Under the pieces are notes generated by a model, which worked only from the letters and a program-made list of their open reading frames with translations, was not told where the DNA came from and ran no database searches. Positions 13,201 through 27,700 of a stretch of 64,000 bases of DNA are shown here, piece by piece (positions within the stretch are counted from its first letter, which is position 1; the number at the start of each line of letters is the position of its first letter). Position numbers and translations under genes: made by a program. This DNA is from Micractinium sp. NFX-FRZ. Lineage: Eukaryota > Chlorophyta > Trebouxiophyceae > Chlorellales > Chlorellaceae. The stretch lies in the NCBI GenBank assembly GCA_029339195.1, contig JAPTJF010000042.1, forward strand, positions 135,293-199,292. The letters run 5' to 3'.

Positions 13201-14221
13201 CTTCCTGCCAGCCCAGCATGCAGCACGCCGCTGATGCTTCAGCGCCTGGACAGCAGTATCCTCAATTGTGGAGGCAGTCCCCCTACGGCTGACAGCGACG
13301 GCAGCAGCAGGCGCCGTGCCGCCAGCACCGCCTTCATGCTCACACCCCCCAGGAGGCTGGAGGACAGCCCCCTGCTACCCCCGCAGCAGGGCCAGCAGCA
13401 GCAGCAGCCAGCACATGCGCCAGCAGCTGTGCTCCACAGGGGCAGCTCTTTCGTCACACCAGCACGTAAAGCACATGGCGGCAGCACAGGTGTGCTGCAC
13501 ACCCCGGCGCCCTCGCCAATGATGCAGGCTGGCCAGCCCCTGGCCTCGCAGCAGCAGCAGCAGCAGCAGCGGCGACAGCAGCCGAGCAGCCCCTTGCTGC
13601 TAGCGTCTTGCCTCAAGCCTGGCGCGCTGGCGCCCTCGCCGTTTGCATCCCCACTGCTGGCAGATGCGCTGGAGCATTCTCCAGCTTCAGCGCAGCAGCA
13701 GCACCAGGCACGCTGGGCAATCGCAGCAGCACATAGCGCCTCGCCGGCTGGCGACAGCCCGCATGGCAGCGGTGGCAGCAGCAGCATTGGCCGGCGGCGC
13801 AGCGCGGCTCTCCACACCACCAGCACTCCGACACTCAGAACGAGGTCTTATCAGCAGCAGGAGCAGCAGCAGCAGCCCGTTGCTGCGGTCACTCCGCCGC
13901 GCTCCCTCATGGCCACACCGGGTGGGTGCAGTGGCTAGTCACTTGTGTGCTGCCTGCTGTCTCTGGATGCCGAGCTTCGTCGTGGTATCAAAGCGTATTC
14001 CTGCAACCAACACCTGGTTCACACTTGTTTTGTGCGCCCCAACACGTGCTGCAGATGGCCCAGGGTGTGCGAGCCGCATTTACGGCGGCGGCAGCGTCCA
14101 TGGCGGAGTGAGCAGCAAGGCAGCTGGCGGCGTTGGCACCGGCATCGGAGCTGGCGGCGGCGACCTGGCTTCGCTGAAGCACCGGATGGCAATGCTGAGA
14201 TCAAACATGGGCAGCCACTGA
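10294..14221 (+). CDS. HAUS6: Augmin (HAUS) complex subunit 6
   Basis: Six exons join in phase: 10294-10497, 10611-10795, 11021-11279, 11450-11834, 12005-13921, 14055-14221; the product is about 1,040 aa. The first 150 residues match the HAUS6 N-terminal domain: LNRGG then MFARPNPKGLQAVMHMLYHR ('MFxxPNxKxFxxVxHFL'), IYPVLEPAQAREFKAAMHDW (the 'WPVLDxxxxxEFR' block) and the THRTVLMLLELS helix. HAUS6 is an augmin subunit that recruits gamma-tubulin complexes to existing microtubules in spindles and phragmoplasts. Exons 3 and 4 are helical. Exon 5 (1,917 nt) is low-complexity Ala/Glu/Gln/Ser with poly-Gln, as in the disordered C-terminus of this family. The start at 10294 was chosen because MDRQRRQQAAQAE leads straight into the conserved helix; an in-frame-open upstream stretch looks like 5' UTR. 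The gene is divergent from a formin and convergent with HPPK-DHPS, 130 bases away. Confidence 0.85.
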
Positions 14222-14351
14222 CTGAACGACTGCGCACCCCTGACTGACTGCACAATAGGTCACTGCTTCCATGTATAAACAATCGGTCTATCAATGGGTC
14301 AGGACGCCTGTCAACGGGGAGGTGCCGAGAGTGCAGCAGAGACAGCAGGAG

Positions 14352-17140
<2,789 letters not shown>

Positions 17141-17575
17141 TGTAATAAGAGTTTGGTAGTGTATTGTATGCAGTATATATGCTCCAATTGAGAATGGCCT
17201 CGCCAAGGAACAAGCGGCAGCACGGCCCAGCACGATGGACAAACCCGCCCCAGCAAGCCTAAACAGCCCTAGAGCTCGCCAACCTCCTTATTATTGCACT
17301 GACTTGTCTTTGATCGTTTGAAGGCAAGCTTGGGCTGCGCAAGCCTTGCACAGCACAAGGGGCTGTGGGCACCTGTTTTTACGCAAGGCAGAGCGCCTCG
17401 ATCTCATCAGAACGCACGTACGTGACGGCTTTCAAGCATGATGGCTGCGCCGCTAGATAACAGGCGGGAGAGGCACACACTGACTCCGCCACCCCCGCCC
17501 CCGCCCCTGTGCAGGTGCCCTGCCGCGGCAGGCCGCCAGGCCGCCCTGCACAGAGCCTACCCACGTGCTGCCGAC
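17141..17575. promoter_or_regulatory. Divergent promoter region, HPPK-DHPS / SGNH hydrolase
   Basis: The region of about 435 bases between two divergent start codons contains a relatively AT-rich patch (about 17140-17180 and 17280-17340). It may hide an unrecognised first exon for HPPK-DHPS that would carry a targeting peptide. No other gene is visible. Confidence 0.5.
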
Positions 17576-20500
17576 ATGGCGGTGGGCACTGCAAAAAGCA
17601 GAGCGCGAGCACTGCTCTGCCTCCTCTGCTGCGCCATGCTGCTGGGTCGGCTGCAGGCGGCAGAGGTGCTGTTCAGCGAAGACGCTCACTGGCTGGCACT
17701 GCTGCAGGTGAGCTGCAAGTGGAGAGACAAGCCATGTGTGCGCTCAGGGGGCCTTGCTGCTCAGCCTGTGTGTGGATCCATGCCGGCAATTGGCGCTGCT
17801 GCATGTGGGAACGCCGGGTGCTGCGAGAAGCTGTGCCCGTTTTGTGCCCATTCAAGCTCATCTCCAGGGGCAGTACACATCGGACTGTGGCAGGTGCAGG
17901 TTGCACACGAACAAGCGGAGGCATCCTGCCTCCGCCTACCTGCCTGCCGGCCCGATGGCCATGCCAGCCAGCGCTGTCAATTGCGCTCCCCACTGCTGCA
18001 GCCGGCTGGCCGCGCTGAGCCAGCATGGATGGATGCACACGACCGCATGGCGGCGGAGGTTGAGCAAGCCAAGCAGAAAGGGGTGAGGCTCCTCTGCGAT
18101 GCTGCATATTCCTGGCAGCCCCTTTCTGTGTGTTGCCCTCAAGCGGGGCCCCGCCTTTGTCCGTGACGCCTCTCCCGGCTGCCCCATGTGCACTCCTCAC
18201 ATGCCATGCCTGCTGTCCCACTCTCCAGGCCCCACCGCTTGTGTTTCCCGTCTCATCCACCCACCGCACCATGCCCGCTTGCCGCCTCGCCCCACCTGGC
18301 GTGCTCAGCTTTTTCCTTAGCTTGTGGTACACTCATCGACGCTGCCCACGGCCCACCACCACCATACACAAAAGAGACACCCTCCTTATCCCCCCCGTTA
18401 CCAGGCCCACCCTTTCTCTTCCCTCCCCAACTGGGAGCTCACACAACGCCCCTCCTTGCTTCCCAAGCAGGGCCTGGAGTACGTTGTGTACGGTGACTCA
18501 ATCATGGAGGCGTTCCGCGGCACCTCTGTGGGCATGGATGAGTCCCACCTGTGGGCGTCCAACAAGCAGGCCTGGGAGCAGGCGACGGCCGGCAAGCGGT
18601 GAGAGCAGCAGAACTTGCAGCGCCCTGCGCCGCCGCCGGCTGTGGCGTGCGACGGCGGCTGGCGGGCAGGGGCAAGCAGGGCCTTGCGGGGGGGTGGGTG
18701 TTGTGCCGTTATCGGGGGAAAGAGCGCGGGGGTGGGAGGGCGGGCCCGTCTGGCATGGGGTGCATGCTAAGGCCGGATCGAACACTGGCACAGCCGCTCC
18801 ACCCTCCCCGTGCATGCACATGCCGCAAGTTGCTGCTTGCCCCGCCCCCATCGCTCCAGCAGTCTCAGCCTGCCTTTGGCCCTGCGCGTCCCCACCCGCA
18901 GGGCGGGCGTGTTTGCCATCTCTGGGGACCAGGGGGTGCACCTGCTGTGGCGGCTGCGCAAGGGCGAGGGCCCGGCGGGGCTCAACCCCAAAGTCGTGAC
19001 AGTGGGTGGGTGCAACAGAGGGGGTCCAGCAAGAGTCCCAGGGATGGATGGATAGATGGATGGGACAACGGCCTGCTCGCTGCGACGCCAAGCCATGTGC
19101 GCTCGCCTGCCTTGGCCCTCGCACGCCGGCCCCAGTCACCTTGCGGCTGCCCTCGCAACCTGCCACACCCCAGCGCTGCACTCACCGGTTGCTGCCCCCT
19201 CACATCACCCGACCCCTCCCCTGACCCACCATGGGCTACCGCTGCAGGTCATGATTGGCACCAATGATGCCTCCCACCTTCTTGCCGTCTACCCGGTGAG
19301 GCGGACGGGGGTGGGCTGGGCGGGGCTGGCTGTGGGCGGTGCACAGCGTGATGTGATGCACGGCAGGGGTGCACGGCAGGTGCGGCGCCAGGCAGGAGGG
19401 CTGCACCCTGCCTGCCCAGGGGCGCTGCCTCGCCTGGCTGGGCACTACACATCTTGTCACCTGCCTGCTCTCCCCCTGGATCCCGCAAGTGGGAAAAAGA
19501 GGGTAAGACAACGCTTCGCTGGGCACTACTATAAGAAACATCTCATCACCTTGTCACTCTCCCCGCTGAACAGGACAACGCTTGCGGTGGTCATTCACGT
19601 CCACATCACCTTGGCAGGGAACTGAGCTGACTCCTGTTGATTGTTTGCTCCCTGCAGGGCAACGCCTCGCTGGCGGGCCACGTCATCACACTGTCCGCGC
19701 AGCAGTGCGTGCGGGAGGTGCAGCAGCAGGCGCGCCAAGGTGCGCCAGGTGCAGCGCTGCATGCGGTACGTGCAGCAGCGGGTGCTCAAACGCGTGCAAC
19801 CGGGGTGCGGCGGGGCAGCCGGCGCAGCCCGCTGCTGGCCCCTCGCCCGCTCTGCCCGCTGTGCTGCCGCCTCCCCACCTGCTTCATCTGCCACCCCTCC
19901 CCTCTTGCCTCTTATGCCCCAAACAACCTGCTCTCCGCTACTCCTCCCCCCCTGCCCCTCCCCGCCTGCAGCCACGGTCATTGTGTTTGGCCTGCTCCCC
20001 CTCCAGCCTATGTGGCTCAACACCCCGCAGCGGGAGTACGACGGGATCATAGCGGCAGCCAACCAGGACATGGGGGCGTGGGTGGCCAAGCAGCAGTCGG
20101 GGAAGCTCAAGTTCAAGGGTGGGTGGGGCGCTGTGGAGTGGGCGAGTTGATGAGCATGCGAGTGGCGGGTACTGGGGTTACGTCGGCAGTGGATTGTAGT
20201 GGCAGACAACCAGGGGGCTGTGGGGTGGGTGGCCAAGCAGCAGTGGGAGATGTTCAAGTGCTAAGCGCAAGGATGGGCGCTTGTTTGGGGCGCTTGTGTG
20301 ATGAGGTCATGTGACAGGAGGGTGTAGGGATTGGTGGAGTGTGGCTGGGTGGGGGGCCAAGGTGGCTGGCGATCAAGGGCAGGGCCAGATGGCGAAGCTA
20401 GAGGTGTTCCCCTTGGCGCCTTCCCGCAGCGCACACGCCTGCCGCGGGCAGGGGCGGTCTGCTGCTGCCTGTCATTTGCCCCTCCTCTAGAAACCTGCTG

Positions 20501-20910
20501 TGCGCGTGCCCAAGCCCCACGCCACACACTCTCTAGTGTCTTCTCCCCCCTGCAGATTGTGGTCCCGCCTTCCTCGGAGCCGATGGGGCGGTGAACTTTG
20601 AGCTGATGCCCGATGGAGTGCACCCCTCAGGCAAGATGCCAGCCATGCATGCCACGTTTGATTGTTGGCCTGTGCACAAGGCTTGTGGCCCGCTGCCGCT
20701 GGCCAGCTCGGCATGAGACAGGGACACGCATGCATGGCAGGCTGCCAGGCAGCTGCTCGGAAGCTGGCAGCCATGCATCCCCCTGATCCATAGCTGCTTG
20801 CCGCTCTAAGAGCCGCCGCTTGCCCTGTGTGCCTGCTTGCTTGCTGCCCGTCTGCAGGGCGGGGCGGGCAGGTGCTGATGCAGTGCATGAGAGAAGAGAT
20901 GGGGCTCTGA
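17576..20910 (+). CDS. Secreted SGNH/GDSL hydrolase (PAF-acetylhydrolase beta/gamma-like fold)
   Basis: Exons: 17576-17707, 18002-18082, 18471-18598, 18902-19001, 19248-19295, 19658-19739, 19972-20118, 20556-20630, 20858-20910; about 281 aa. The N-terminus (MAVGTAKSRAR, then a Leu/Cys-rich core to LQA) is a signal peptide. Catalytic blocks are all present: VVYGDSIME with nucleophile Ser at about 81, SGDQGVHLLWRL (the 'GGDxxxNxLWRL' oxyanion block), MIGTND with Asn at about 153, VFGLLP, and MPDGVHPSG with the Asp/His pair at about 259 and 262. This block set is that of PAF-acetylhydrolase-type esterases; the substrate is unknown. A 26-nt exon at 17868-17893 (GQYTSDCG) looks plausible but breaks the frame with the next exon, so it is left out. 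The last intron needs a GC donor; reading through instead ends at about 20717 and loses the final helix. Confidence 0.83.
19420..19680 (+). repeat. Degenerate copies of an SGNH-hydrolase exon start
   Basis: The intron before the exon at 19658 holds at least two earlier imperfect copies of that exon's beginning (GGCAACGCCTCGCTGGCGGG type, near 19430, 19508 and 19570), each followed by a C/T-rich 'catcaccttgtcac...' tail like the intron. They are not open in the right frame. Confidence 0.6.
20062..20265 (+). repeat. Duplicate of exon 3' end in SGNH-hydrolase intron
   Basis: The exon end at about 20062-20118 (AACCAGGACATGG... GTGGCCAAGCAGCAGT...TTCAAG) recurs imperfectly at about 20196-20264, inside the following intron, as an eroded copy ending in a stop (AAGTGCTAA). 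Confidence 0.65.
20631..20857 (+). other. GC-AG intron in the SGNH hydrolase gene
   Basis: The exon ends ...CACCCCTCAG and the intron begins GCAAGA rather than GT; it ends TCTGCAG. Splicing here keeps the frame and continues the catalytic DGVHPSG into the closing helix QVLMQCMREEMGL. No GT donor nearby gives phase 1. Confidence 0.7.
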
Positions 20911-20958
20911 GCAGGCCCTGTTTTGGTGCAACCCTGCACGCCTGCTTGTACAAACACT

Positions 20959-20963
20959 TGTAA
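20959..20963 (+). terminator. TGTAA polyadenylation signal, SGNH hydrolase
   Basis: TGTAA is the usual poly(A) signal of green algae. This copy lies about 50 bases after the stop of the SGNH hydrolase, which also favours the GC-AG gene model that ends at 20910. Confidence 0.55.
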
Positions 20964-21138
20964 CATTACGAGGCTCGTGCACTGGGCAAGGCGCTTGCAA
21001 CTGCAACTTTCCACCCCAGTCTGCAGCTTGCTTCAGCTGAAAACCGTGCGCACAAAAGGGCGTGTGCAAGCAGGGGGTGAGCCCACAGCTGGGGCCACCG
21101 TGTGTGGGGCGCAGCGACAGGGATTCTTGGATGCTGGG

Positions 21139-21143
21139 TTACA
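21139..21143 (-). terminator. Possible TGTAA polyadenylation signal, PHF5A
   Basis: TTACA on the + strand reads TGTAA on the gene strand, about 530 bases past the PHF5A stop. It is the only candidate I saw, and the distance is rather long. Confidence 0.35.
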
Positions 21144-21670
21144 TTGAGGGCCGAAACTGGGGTGGCGGCGGCAATAAGGAGTCAAGCGCGCGGGGCATGC
21201 TGTGGTGAAGCATTGAACGGGGGCAGCGGAGAGCAGAGAGAGGCACAGGAGGGAGCGGCAGGGGGGAGAAGGTGTGCCAAGCTTCAAAATCAAGCGGAAT
21301 ACAAACGAGCAGCAGAGGGAGCTAGCGGCGATGCGCGGTGTGGAGGCATGGGGTGGCAGGAACTTGCATGCCGCCAAGCGGGCCGGCGGGCGCATGAATG
21401 GGCCACAATGCAAAGGGACAAACCAGTCACTGAGGTGCCCGTGCTAAAATGCACTTGCGGCCTGCTCACGCACACTGTAGCACAGCAAGGGACTTGCTAG
21501 GCAGCGGGGCGCCGCGAGCAAGTCCAACCATTGGGCAGCAAGCGCCCGGGAAAAGGGAGCATAGGAGCAGTGCACTGGCGCCGCACTGGGCGGTGCTGCA
21601 CAAAGCTGCATGCACGCTGCACGGCGCCAGCCTGTCCACTGCTGCCCGCTACGTGGCGCACATCGCCACA

Positions 21671-23140
21671 TCAGCGTTTCGTGAACTTGTACTTTTTTCT
21701 CTCATAGAACAGGTCCGTCTTGGCGCTGCCTAGGTTGATGATTTTGGGGCAGCCGTCTCGCTGCAGGGCAGGCAGGTGAGGGGGCACAGAGAGGGGCGGG
21801 GCGTAGGTTGGCTGCAGTCTGGTGTGCGGTCAGGCAGGCGGGCCCCACTCCGGCGGCCATGCCAGCTTCGACAGTCGGCGTTTGCCACAGGCAGCCCCGT
21901 TCCCCCGACCACTGCCAGCCTGCTACACTCAACACCGTCCCTGCCACACTCTGCACACGGCGCTCCCGAGGCTGCCAGGCCAACACCAGCACACAGGCAG
22001 CGGGCACCAAGCGGAGACTCACGTCCTTCTCCTGTATCGTGCACTCCTTGCAGTAGTAGGCGTCCGAGACGCCGATGCCGCTGCAGATGACGCAGCGCCC
22101 CGCGTAGCTGCAAGGGCACAGGGCGGAGGCGGCTCGTATCATGTACCGTGCAGATTGATTGGTGAACCAGTGATGAGCACATGCGAGTCACGCCCTGGTC
22201 CAATCATCACAGGCCCAGAACCCCCGACTCCTCCGCCAGCCCCCCTTTAGGGCTCCGCATAAGCAGGTGTGACCGACCATTGGTGCAGGGCTCATGCGCG
22301 AGTGAAGGGAGCTCCAACCCCTGAAGGCATCTGGCCCTGTGCTGCTGCCCCTCACCTGCTGACCCTGTGCTGTTGCCCCTCACCCTCTGGTTGCAGTGCA
22401 GTTGCCCCCCTCACACTCTACCCTGTGCTGTTGCCCCTCACCCTCTGATTGCTGTGCAGTTGCCCCTCACACTCTACCCTGTGCTGTTGCCCCTCACCCT
22501 CTCATGCAGTGCAGCTGCCCCTCACACTCTACCCTGTGCTGTTGCCCCTCACCCTCTCATGCAGTGCAGCTGCCCCTCACACTCTACTCTGATTGCAGTG
22601 CAGTTACCCCTCACCTGCCGTAGTTGCACTCGTCGCAGATGCGCACCAGCACGGCGGGGCGCACGTACGAGTCACACACCACGCACTTGCCATCGCCTGC
22701 GGCCACACAAGGGGGGAGGGGCAGCGGGGGTGTTCAAGTGTGTGGAGGCAGGATTAAATCATGCACTTGCCGTTGTCGGCAGAGGGGAGGCATTCAGCTG
22801 GGCTGCTGAGCCAGGGAGGTCCCACAAGTAGCAGCAACGGCGGCACAGCAAAGCCCCATGGTTTCAGAAGGTGCAAAAGGAGACAGCGAGGCTGGCAGCG
22901 ACAGCGGGGCAGCCAACAAGCGGCTGCAATGGCCTACTGGCAACGCCACACACCCAGCAACGGCCGCAGGCGGCGGCGGCGGCACTGGCTGCCCGTTGCG
23001 TCATGGCTCGGCGCCGCCGGCCCAAGGATTCGTGACACCCTCCCAGCCTACACCCGCAGCTCACACTTCTCGCAGAGGCGGCCGATGGCGATGCCGGGCT
23101 GCTTGCGGCACATTATCAGGTCGGGGTGGTGCTTCGCCAT
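21671..23140 (-). CDS. PHF5A: PHF5A / SF3b14b (Rds3), U2 snRNP SF3b subunit
   Basis: Four exons (23140-23065, 22696-22615, 22107-22023, 21760-21671) encode exactly 110 aa, the length of PHF5A across eukaryotes, and the sequence is nearly invariant: [66 protein letters not shown] and [11 protein letters not shown]. The Cys pairs form the three knotted zinc sites. The protein sits in SF3b with SF3B1 and helps clamp the branch-point adenosine during U2 recruitment. Intron 2 is unusual: it contains a tandem array described separately. The C-terminus FTKR ends in a basic tail like the human protein. Confidence 0.98.
22371..22618 (-). repeat. Tandem array of about 56 bp in PHF5A intron 2
   Basis: TGTTGCCCCTCACCCTCT recurs at 22371, 22429, 22485 and 22540, giving a unit of 55-58 bases. 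On the gene strand each unit contains GGTGAGGGG-type sequence, the same string as the true exon 2 donor at 22614 (ggcag|GTGAGG). The array starts directly at that donor. Confidence 0.85.
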
Positions 23141-24744
23141 GGTGCACCGCTCCCCGTGGCCTGCTCAAGCGCTGCTGAAATCTCCCGGCGAGGACGCCGC
23201 AATAGAGCGAGTCTCTAGATGGGCGTGAGCTGACTCGGTTGCAGGCGGGCGGGCGGGGGGCCCCTCGTCGTGGGAATGACTGTTGACAAAGTTGGCAACG
23301 ATGGGGGGCGCCGGGGGGGGCTGTCTTACGTGTCCTCCTCTTGCTCACTTGGCAGGGCGGGCGGCGGCGGCTCTCACAGGTCCCAGGTCCGGGCCCCCTA
23401 ATGTGCCCTTCATTCGACAACACGGGCACACCTGACCCTGCCTACGGCCTCTAGGTTGTTTACGAACAAGATGCTGCCCCAACAAGCTATGGCTGTCTCC
23501 AGCCGGCAGTGCCGGCAGGTGCAGACAGCCGCCGCGCGACGTCAGCCGGCAGCGATCAAAGCTTCCCAAACTGGGCTGACACCTGCCATACTGATACATG
23601 GCAGAACGAGCGCGGGGGGCGTAGATGTCACGGGCATGCAGGATCTCCAGCAGGCTGCGCTCACAGACCCAGTTGACTTGTGTTTACTGGCCCGGGTGCT
23701 GGGGGCTGTAAGCTTATTGGCGTGGAACATAAATTTCTTTGAAGTCCAGGAGGCCAGGCCAGGCCAGGCGCGGAGAAGGGATGTACAAAGTCAGTAAACA
23801 AGGTTGCCTTGTTGCACGCTGGTTCTTTCAGGCCCAGTGGAGGCTGGCTGGGTCTGAGGTTCGTCCCATGCTGGACCTACATCACGCCGACCCACTTCAC
23901 CTGAAAACTGCCTCTTACAGCTCATGAAACCAGCTGTCGTTCCATTTGTTTCTACTAACATATTTTGATTCCATTCTGCAAGGTGATCACAAGTCAGGAT
24001 GGCAGCATGCTGCTCAGCAGAATCTGCCCAGCCTTTTTGACGCCACCAGGCCTCGCCCGCTGACCCCTGCCATACCGCGAGCGCCTGAGTGACATGTCAA
24101 GGCTTCATTCCAGTCGAGTAGCGTGTGTTGTTTTGTATTGTGTCAGGAGACACGTCAACAGCTGTCATTCATCATAACCTACTAGCCTTTCATGGTGGGC
24201 TGAGCCTCGCTTGTACCATGGCTTGTACTGCGGCAGCTGCACCCTGGCTTCCAGCATCCCGCGCCCCGCCATCGTCTTCAGCCGGTGCCACCCCAATAGA
24301 CGTGACTTTTGTCTGCTGAGCAGCTCTGCTTGGAGCGCCCGGCGCTGAGGCGTCCCCGATGGCTTCACAGCAGAGTACTTTCACTTGACAAAGAGCACTG
24401 CGGGAGGTTATTTGGCATCGCAGACCTGCAAATTACTGAGCAGCGCAGCCCGGCACCCCGGAGATAGGCAGCCCAAAGCTGAGCGGGCCGCGCGTGGTTG
24501 CCTCCTTGCGGAGGCCCCGGTGAGCCGTGGAACTCCAAGCGTGAACTTGTGAACGGACAGACAGAGCTAAAGACAGGCGGTTGCATGCAGAGCACACAGC
24601 CCAGTGGCGCCGCCGCGGCTGCCACCGCCGCCGCTACTGGCGGAAGCAGCGGTGGCAGAGGTACTGCGCCCTGTCTGCCCACATGTGCTAGGCATTCATA
24701 AAGTGTGCTGTTGCTGACACCAAACAATCACAGTGCAGGCTGCG
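23141..24744. promoter_or_regulatory. Divergent 1.6-kb intergenic region, PHF5A / Pro-rich protein
   Basis: This is the largest gene-free stretch in the window, between two divergent start codons. It is clearly less GC-rich in 23690-24200. It holds a short direct repeat 'ccaggccaggccagg' near 23756 and only short frames without introns or recognisable domains. I see no gene; 5' UTRs, UTR introns and promoters of both genes are expected here. Confidence 0.5.
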
Positions 24745-27700
24745 ATGCACGTGAGGCAAATGGTTGTCCTGCTGGCATGGCTGCTGCTGCCGGGGCTGCT
24801 GACCCACCCTGCGACCGCCGCCGCCGCGGAAGCGCCGACTGCGGGCAGGTGAGTGGCGGCGCCCTGCCGGGCCCAGCATGCCGTGATGCTGCACCTGAAA
24901 GAGATCCCTCGCAGCTTACATACGCACATACTGTGCCACACTCAGGACAGCACCATTTGGCCGCCCAGGCTGGGAAGCTGTGCCGTGGCCCCAGCAGTGC
25001 CGGCAGCAATCCCCTGCCCAACTCACACGGCCCCCCACACCCCGGCGCAGGCGGTCACTCAAGTTCACCATCACTGCGGGCTCAACCTCTTACTTCTGGC
25101 GCATCCGAGATGATGCATGCCGCAGGGGCAGGGGTAAGCGTGGAGCGGGGGCTGGCTGTTGTTGTGGGGCTCTCAGGCGGACAGTGGAAGCACCGACCAA
25201 CCAAGATGTGTGTACTGCAGTACACCTCACGGGCTGTATTGCATTGTGTGGGTCTGTGTGTGCTACTCCATGAGACTTGGGGGGACAAGTCATGGTTGGA
25301 GATACCAGCCGGCTGGGTGTTGGCTGCAAGCATCTGCAAGTGTGCTGTGCCCTCCCTGCTCCTGCAGGCTTTGTCGTTCACACCCGGAGTGTCAAGGGCG
25401 ACAAGCTTGCTTGCCCTCCGTGAGTGTGGCCGCAAGGCCTGCAGGGCGCGCCTGCATGCAACAGGTGGCGGTGGTACCGCTATGGTAGCCAGCAAGGCAA
25501 AACAGTGGTTGAACCAGTCTGCTCAACAGGCTCGCAAAGCAGCTGCTAGCTTCTTAATACCGCAGCCGCTGCCATTCACGTACTGATTCCAGCGGCACAC
25601 CAGGCATGATTTTGCGGTCGTCAACACGCGTCGCCCATCCGGCACACTGCCCTGCCCCAGCCCTCCCTGCCTGCCAACCTTCCCAACCCTCAAACACCTG
25701 CTGCAGCGTTAGGAACAACCTGTACCTGGCGTTCACGGCGCTGCCAGGCACCCACGCTGCCACCTCAACGGCAGGCTTCCAGTTTGAGGCAGCCGGGGTC
25801 CGGAATGCATTGTACATTCGGGTGAGACGCTGTGTGCATGGTGCTGAATGCACAGGCAGCGAGGGTGTAGGGGCAGGGGGTGATGCAGCGGGCGCCGCCT
25901 GGCACCGGGGTGGGGGTGTAGTGGGGCGGTGTGCCGAGGGCGCTGCCTGGCGCCACATTCAGTTGAGGCAGAGGCCATGTCGTTGTTCCTGGAAAGCATG
26001 GAAGCTGTGGGGGTTGGCAGTTAGGAGGGCAGCTGCCGGGCAGGCAAACTCTCGCTGGCGGGTCTGGCCAGCCAGGCTGCGCCGGGCTGGGCCTGCGCTT
26101 GCTACGCCTGCACCGTGCTGCCGCTGGCCAGTGCATCACAGCACTGCCAAACCGCCTGCGCCCCTCGTGCAGACGGACAGCCGGGCGGGGTGTGAGGCCC
26201 GCACCGCCCCCAAGTCTCTGTACCTCTCCACACCAGCCGCCTGTGCCAACACCTCCCTGACATTCACGACCAAAGCAGCGGCCACGATGTGGATGATCAC
26301 CACTTACCCAAACGGCACTGCCACAATGCACGTGAGAGCTCCTGGGGGTGGGAGAGGGTGCGGTCACGTCAGCAGCTCTTGCCAACAGGGCGCACTCGCC
26401 TGCTGTGGGTGCGGGTGTGCGGCTTAGCAGCGAGTTGTCGACTGCCCTGCTTGCTGGTGTGGATGGGCTGTGCTGCCCGTGGAGTGGCTCACGCCCCCCT
26501 CGCCATGCTGTGCTGTGCTGTGCTGTGCTGTGCCGTGCTGCAGTGCCTCTCTGTGGGAAGCGCTTGGGCACCGCAGATGGCGCACTGGGCTCCCTGCATG
26601 GTCTCTCACATAACACCGTACCGCCCCCTTCCCCATCCCGCCTGTGCAGGCCGCCTTGAAAGGCTGCAAGAAGTTCATTGCCCTGCCACAGAACGCACGG
26701 CAGTGCGCTCAGCCCCCCACCCTGGTTGCCATGTCAGACACGACTCCCAACCTGGGCGCCATCACACGCCGCCTCTTCTCCCTGTCAGCAACAGACGATC
26801 CGCTGAGGGCACGCCCGCCTCCGCCGCCCCCGCCGCCCCCCAGGTGTGTGTTCAACCAAACAGGCTTAAACCCTACACACACTCCCCTCGTTTGCAGCTG
26901 TTGCAGCTAAGAGCAGGGGAGCAGATGCATATGTTTTGCCTGCACCCAGCGGCTGCCCCTGCCATGGGCATGGTGCCTCCCGCATGCCTCCGGTGTATGC
27001 TGGCGCCCAGCCAGCAAGGTCATTGTAGTGTCGGCAATACGTGCGGCCGCCTGCTCCACTGCGCTGCGCTGCAGGCCGCGGCCCCCTCCGCCGCCCCGCC
27101 CGCCGCCGCCCCCTGTCTCCTGCCTGCCCCACCCCACTTGGCGGGCAGTCCGGCAGCAGCTATCAGCCAACGCTGCGTATGCAAGCCGCAACGATGGCAG
27201 CTACTCCTTCCCTGCTGGCGCTGCCCCCGCTGCCAGCGTGTTCACTACGAGAGAGGTGGGGCGGGCGGTGGTTGGCAGTGCTGTATGGCATGCGCACCAG
27301 GCATTGGGGAGCATGTGCAGCGCAGCGCAGCGCAGCAGGCAGGCAGCATGCTGATGCCCTGTTGCTTCCGTGCGCGCCCTCTTGCCGCCACAACAGAGGG
27401 GGTTGGGGTCCTGGATTGCCTGACCCAAGGCCCCCATCTGCGCCCTCACTCACCTGCCTGCCGCTCACCTCCCCTCGGCTCACCCGCCCAGGTGGCTAAC
27501 CTCGTGTACAGCGGGAACGACAGCATGTGGGGCACCCCCGGCGGCATCCACAACCGCACCTGCACCTGGTGGTTCTTCTCCCGCTTCCCTAAGCCCATCG
27601 CCCGCCCACACTACGTGGGCGTGCGCCTGGTGGTGCCCAGCGCCGCACAGTTCCAGTGGCCCTGGATGGTGTTCATGCTGTCCAACAAAGAGCCCCCCAC

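Larger units (their letters stand above)
20911..21670. other. Convergent 3' region, SGNH hydrolase / PHF5A
   Basis: These 760 bases separate two stop codons. They include a TGTAA signal for each gene (20959-20963 on +, 21139-21143 on -) and otherwise show no gene-like frame. Confidence 0.6.

Noticed and set aside
17438..17575. Upstream in-frame extension of the SGNH hydrolase
   Set aside because: Starting at 17438 would bury the signal peptide behind 46 Arg/Pro-rich residues; the Met at 17576 gives a clean signal peptide.
17868..17893. 26-nt micro-exon (GQYTSDCG) in the SGNH hydrolase
   Set aside because: Good splice sites, but its length breaks the frame with the next exon, whereas joining 17707 to 18002 keeps it. 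Could be real if another acceptor is used; cDNA would settle it.
22371..22618. Repeat array considered as a CRISPR
   Set aside because: There are no unique spacers of constant length; it is a simple head-to-tail minisatellite in a nuclear intron.
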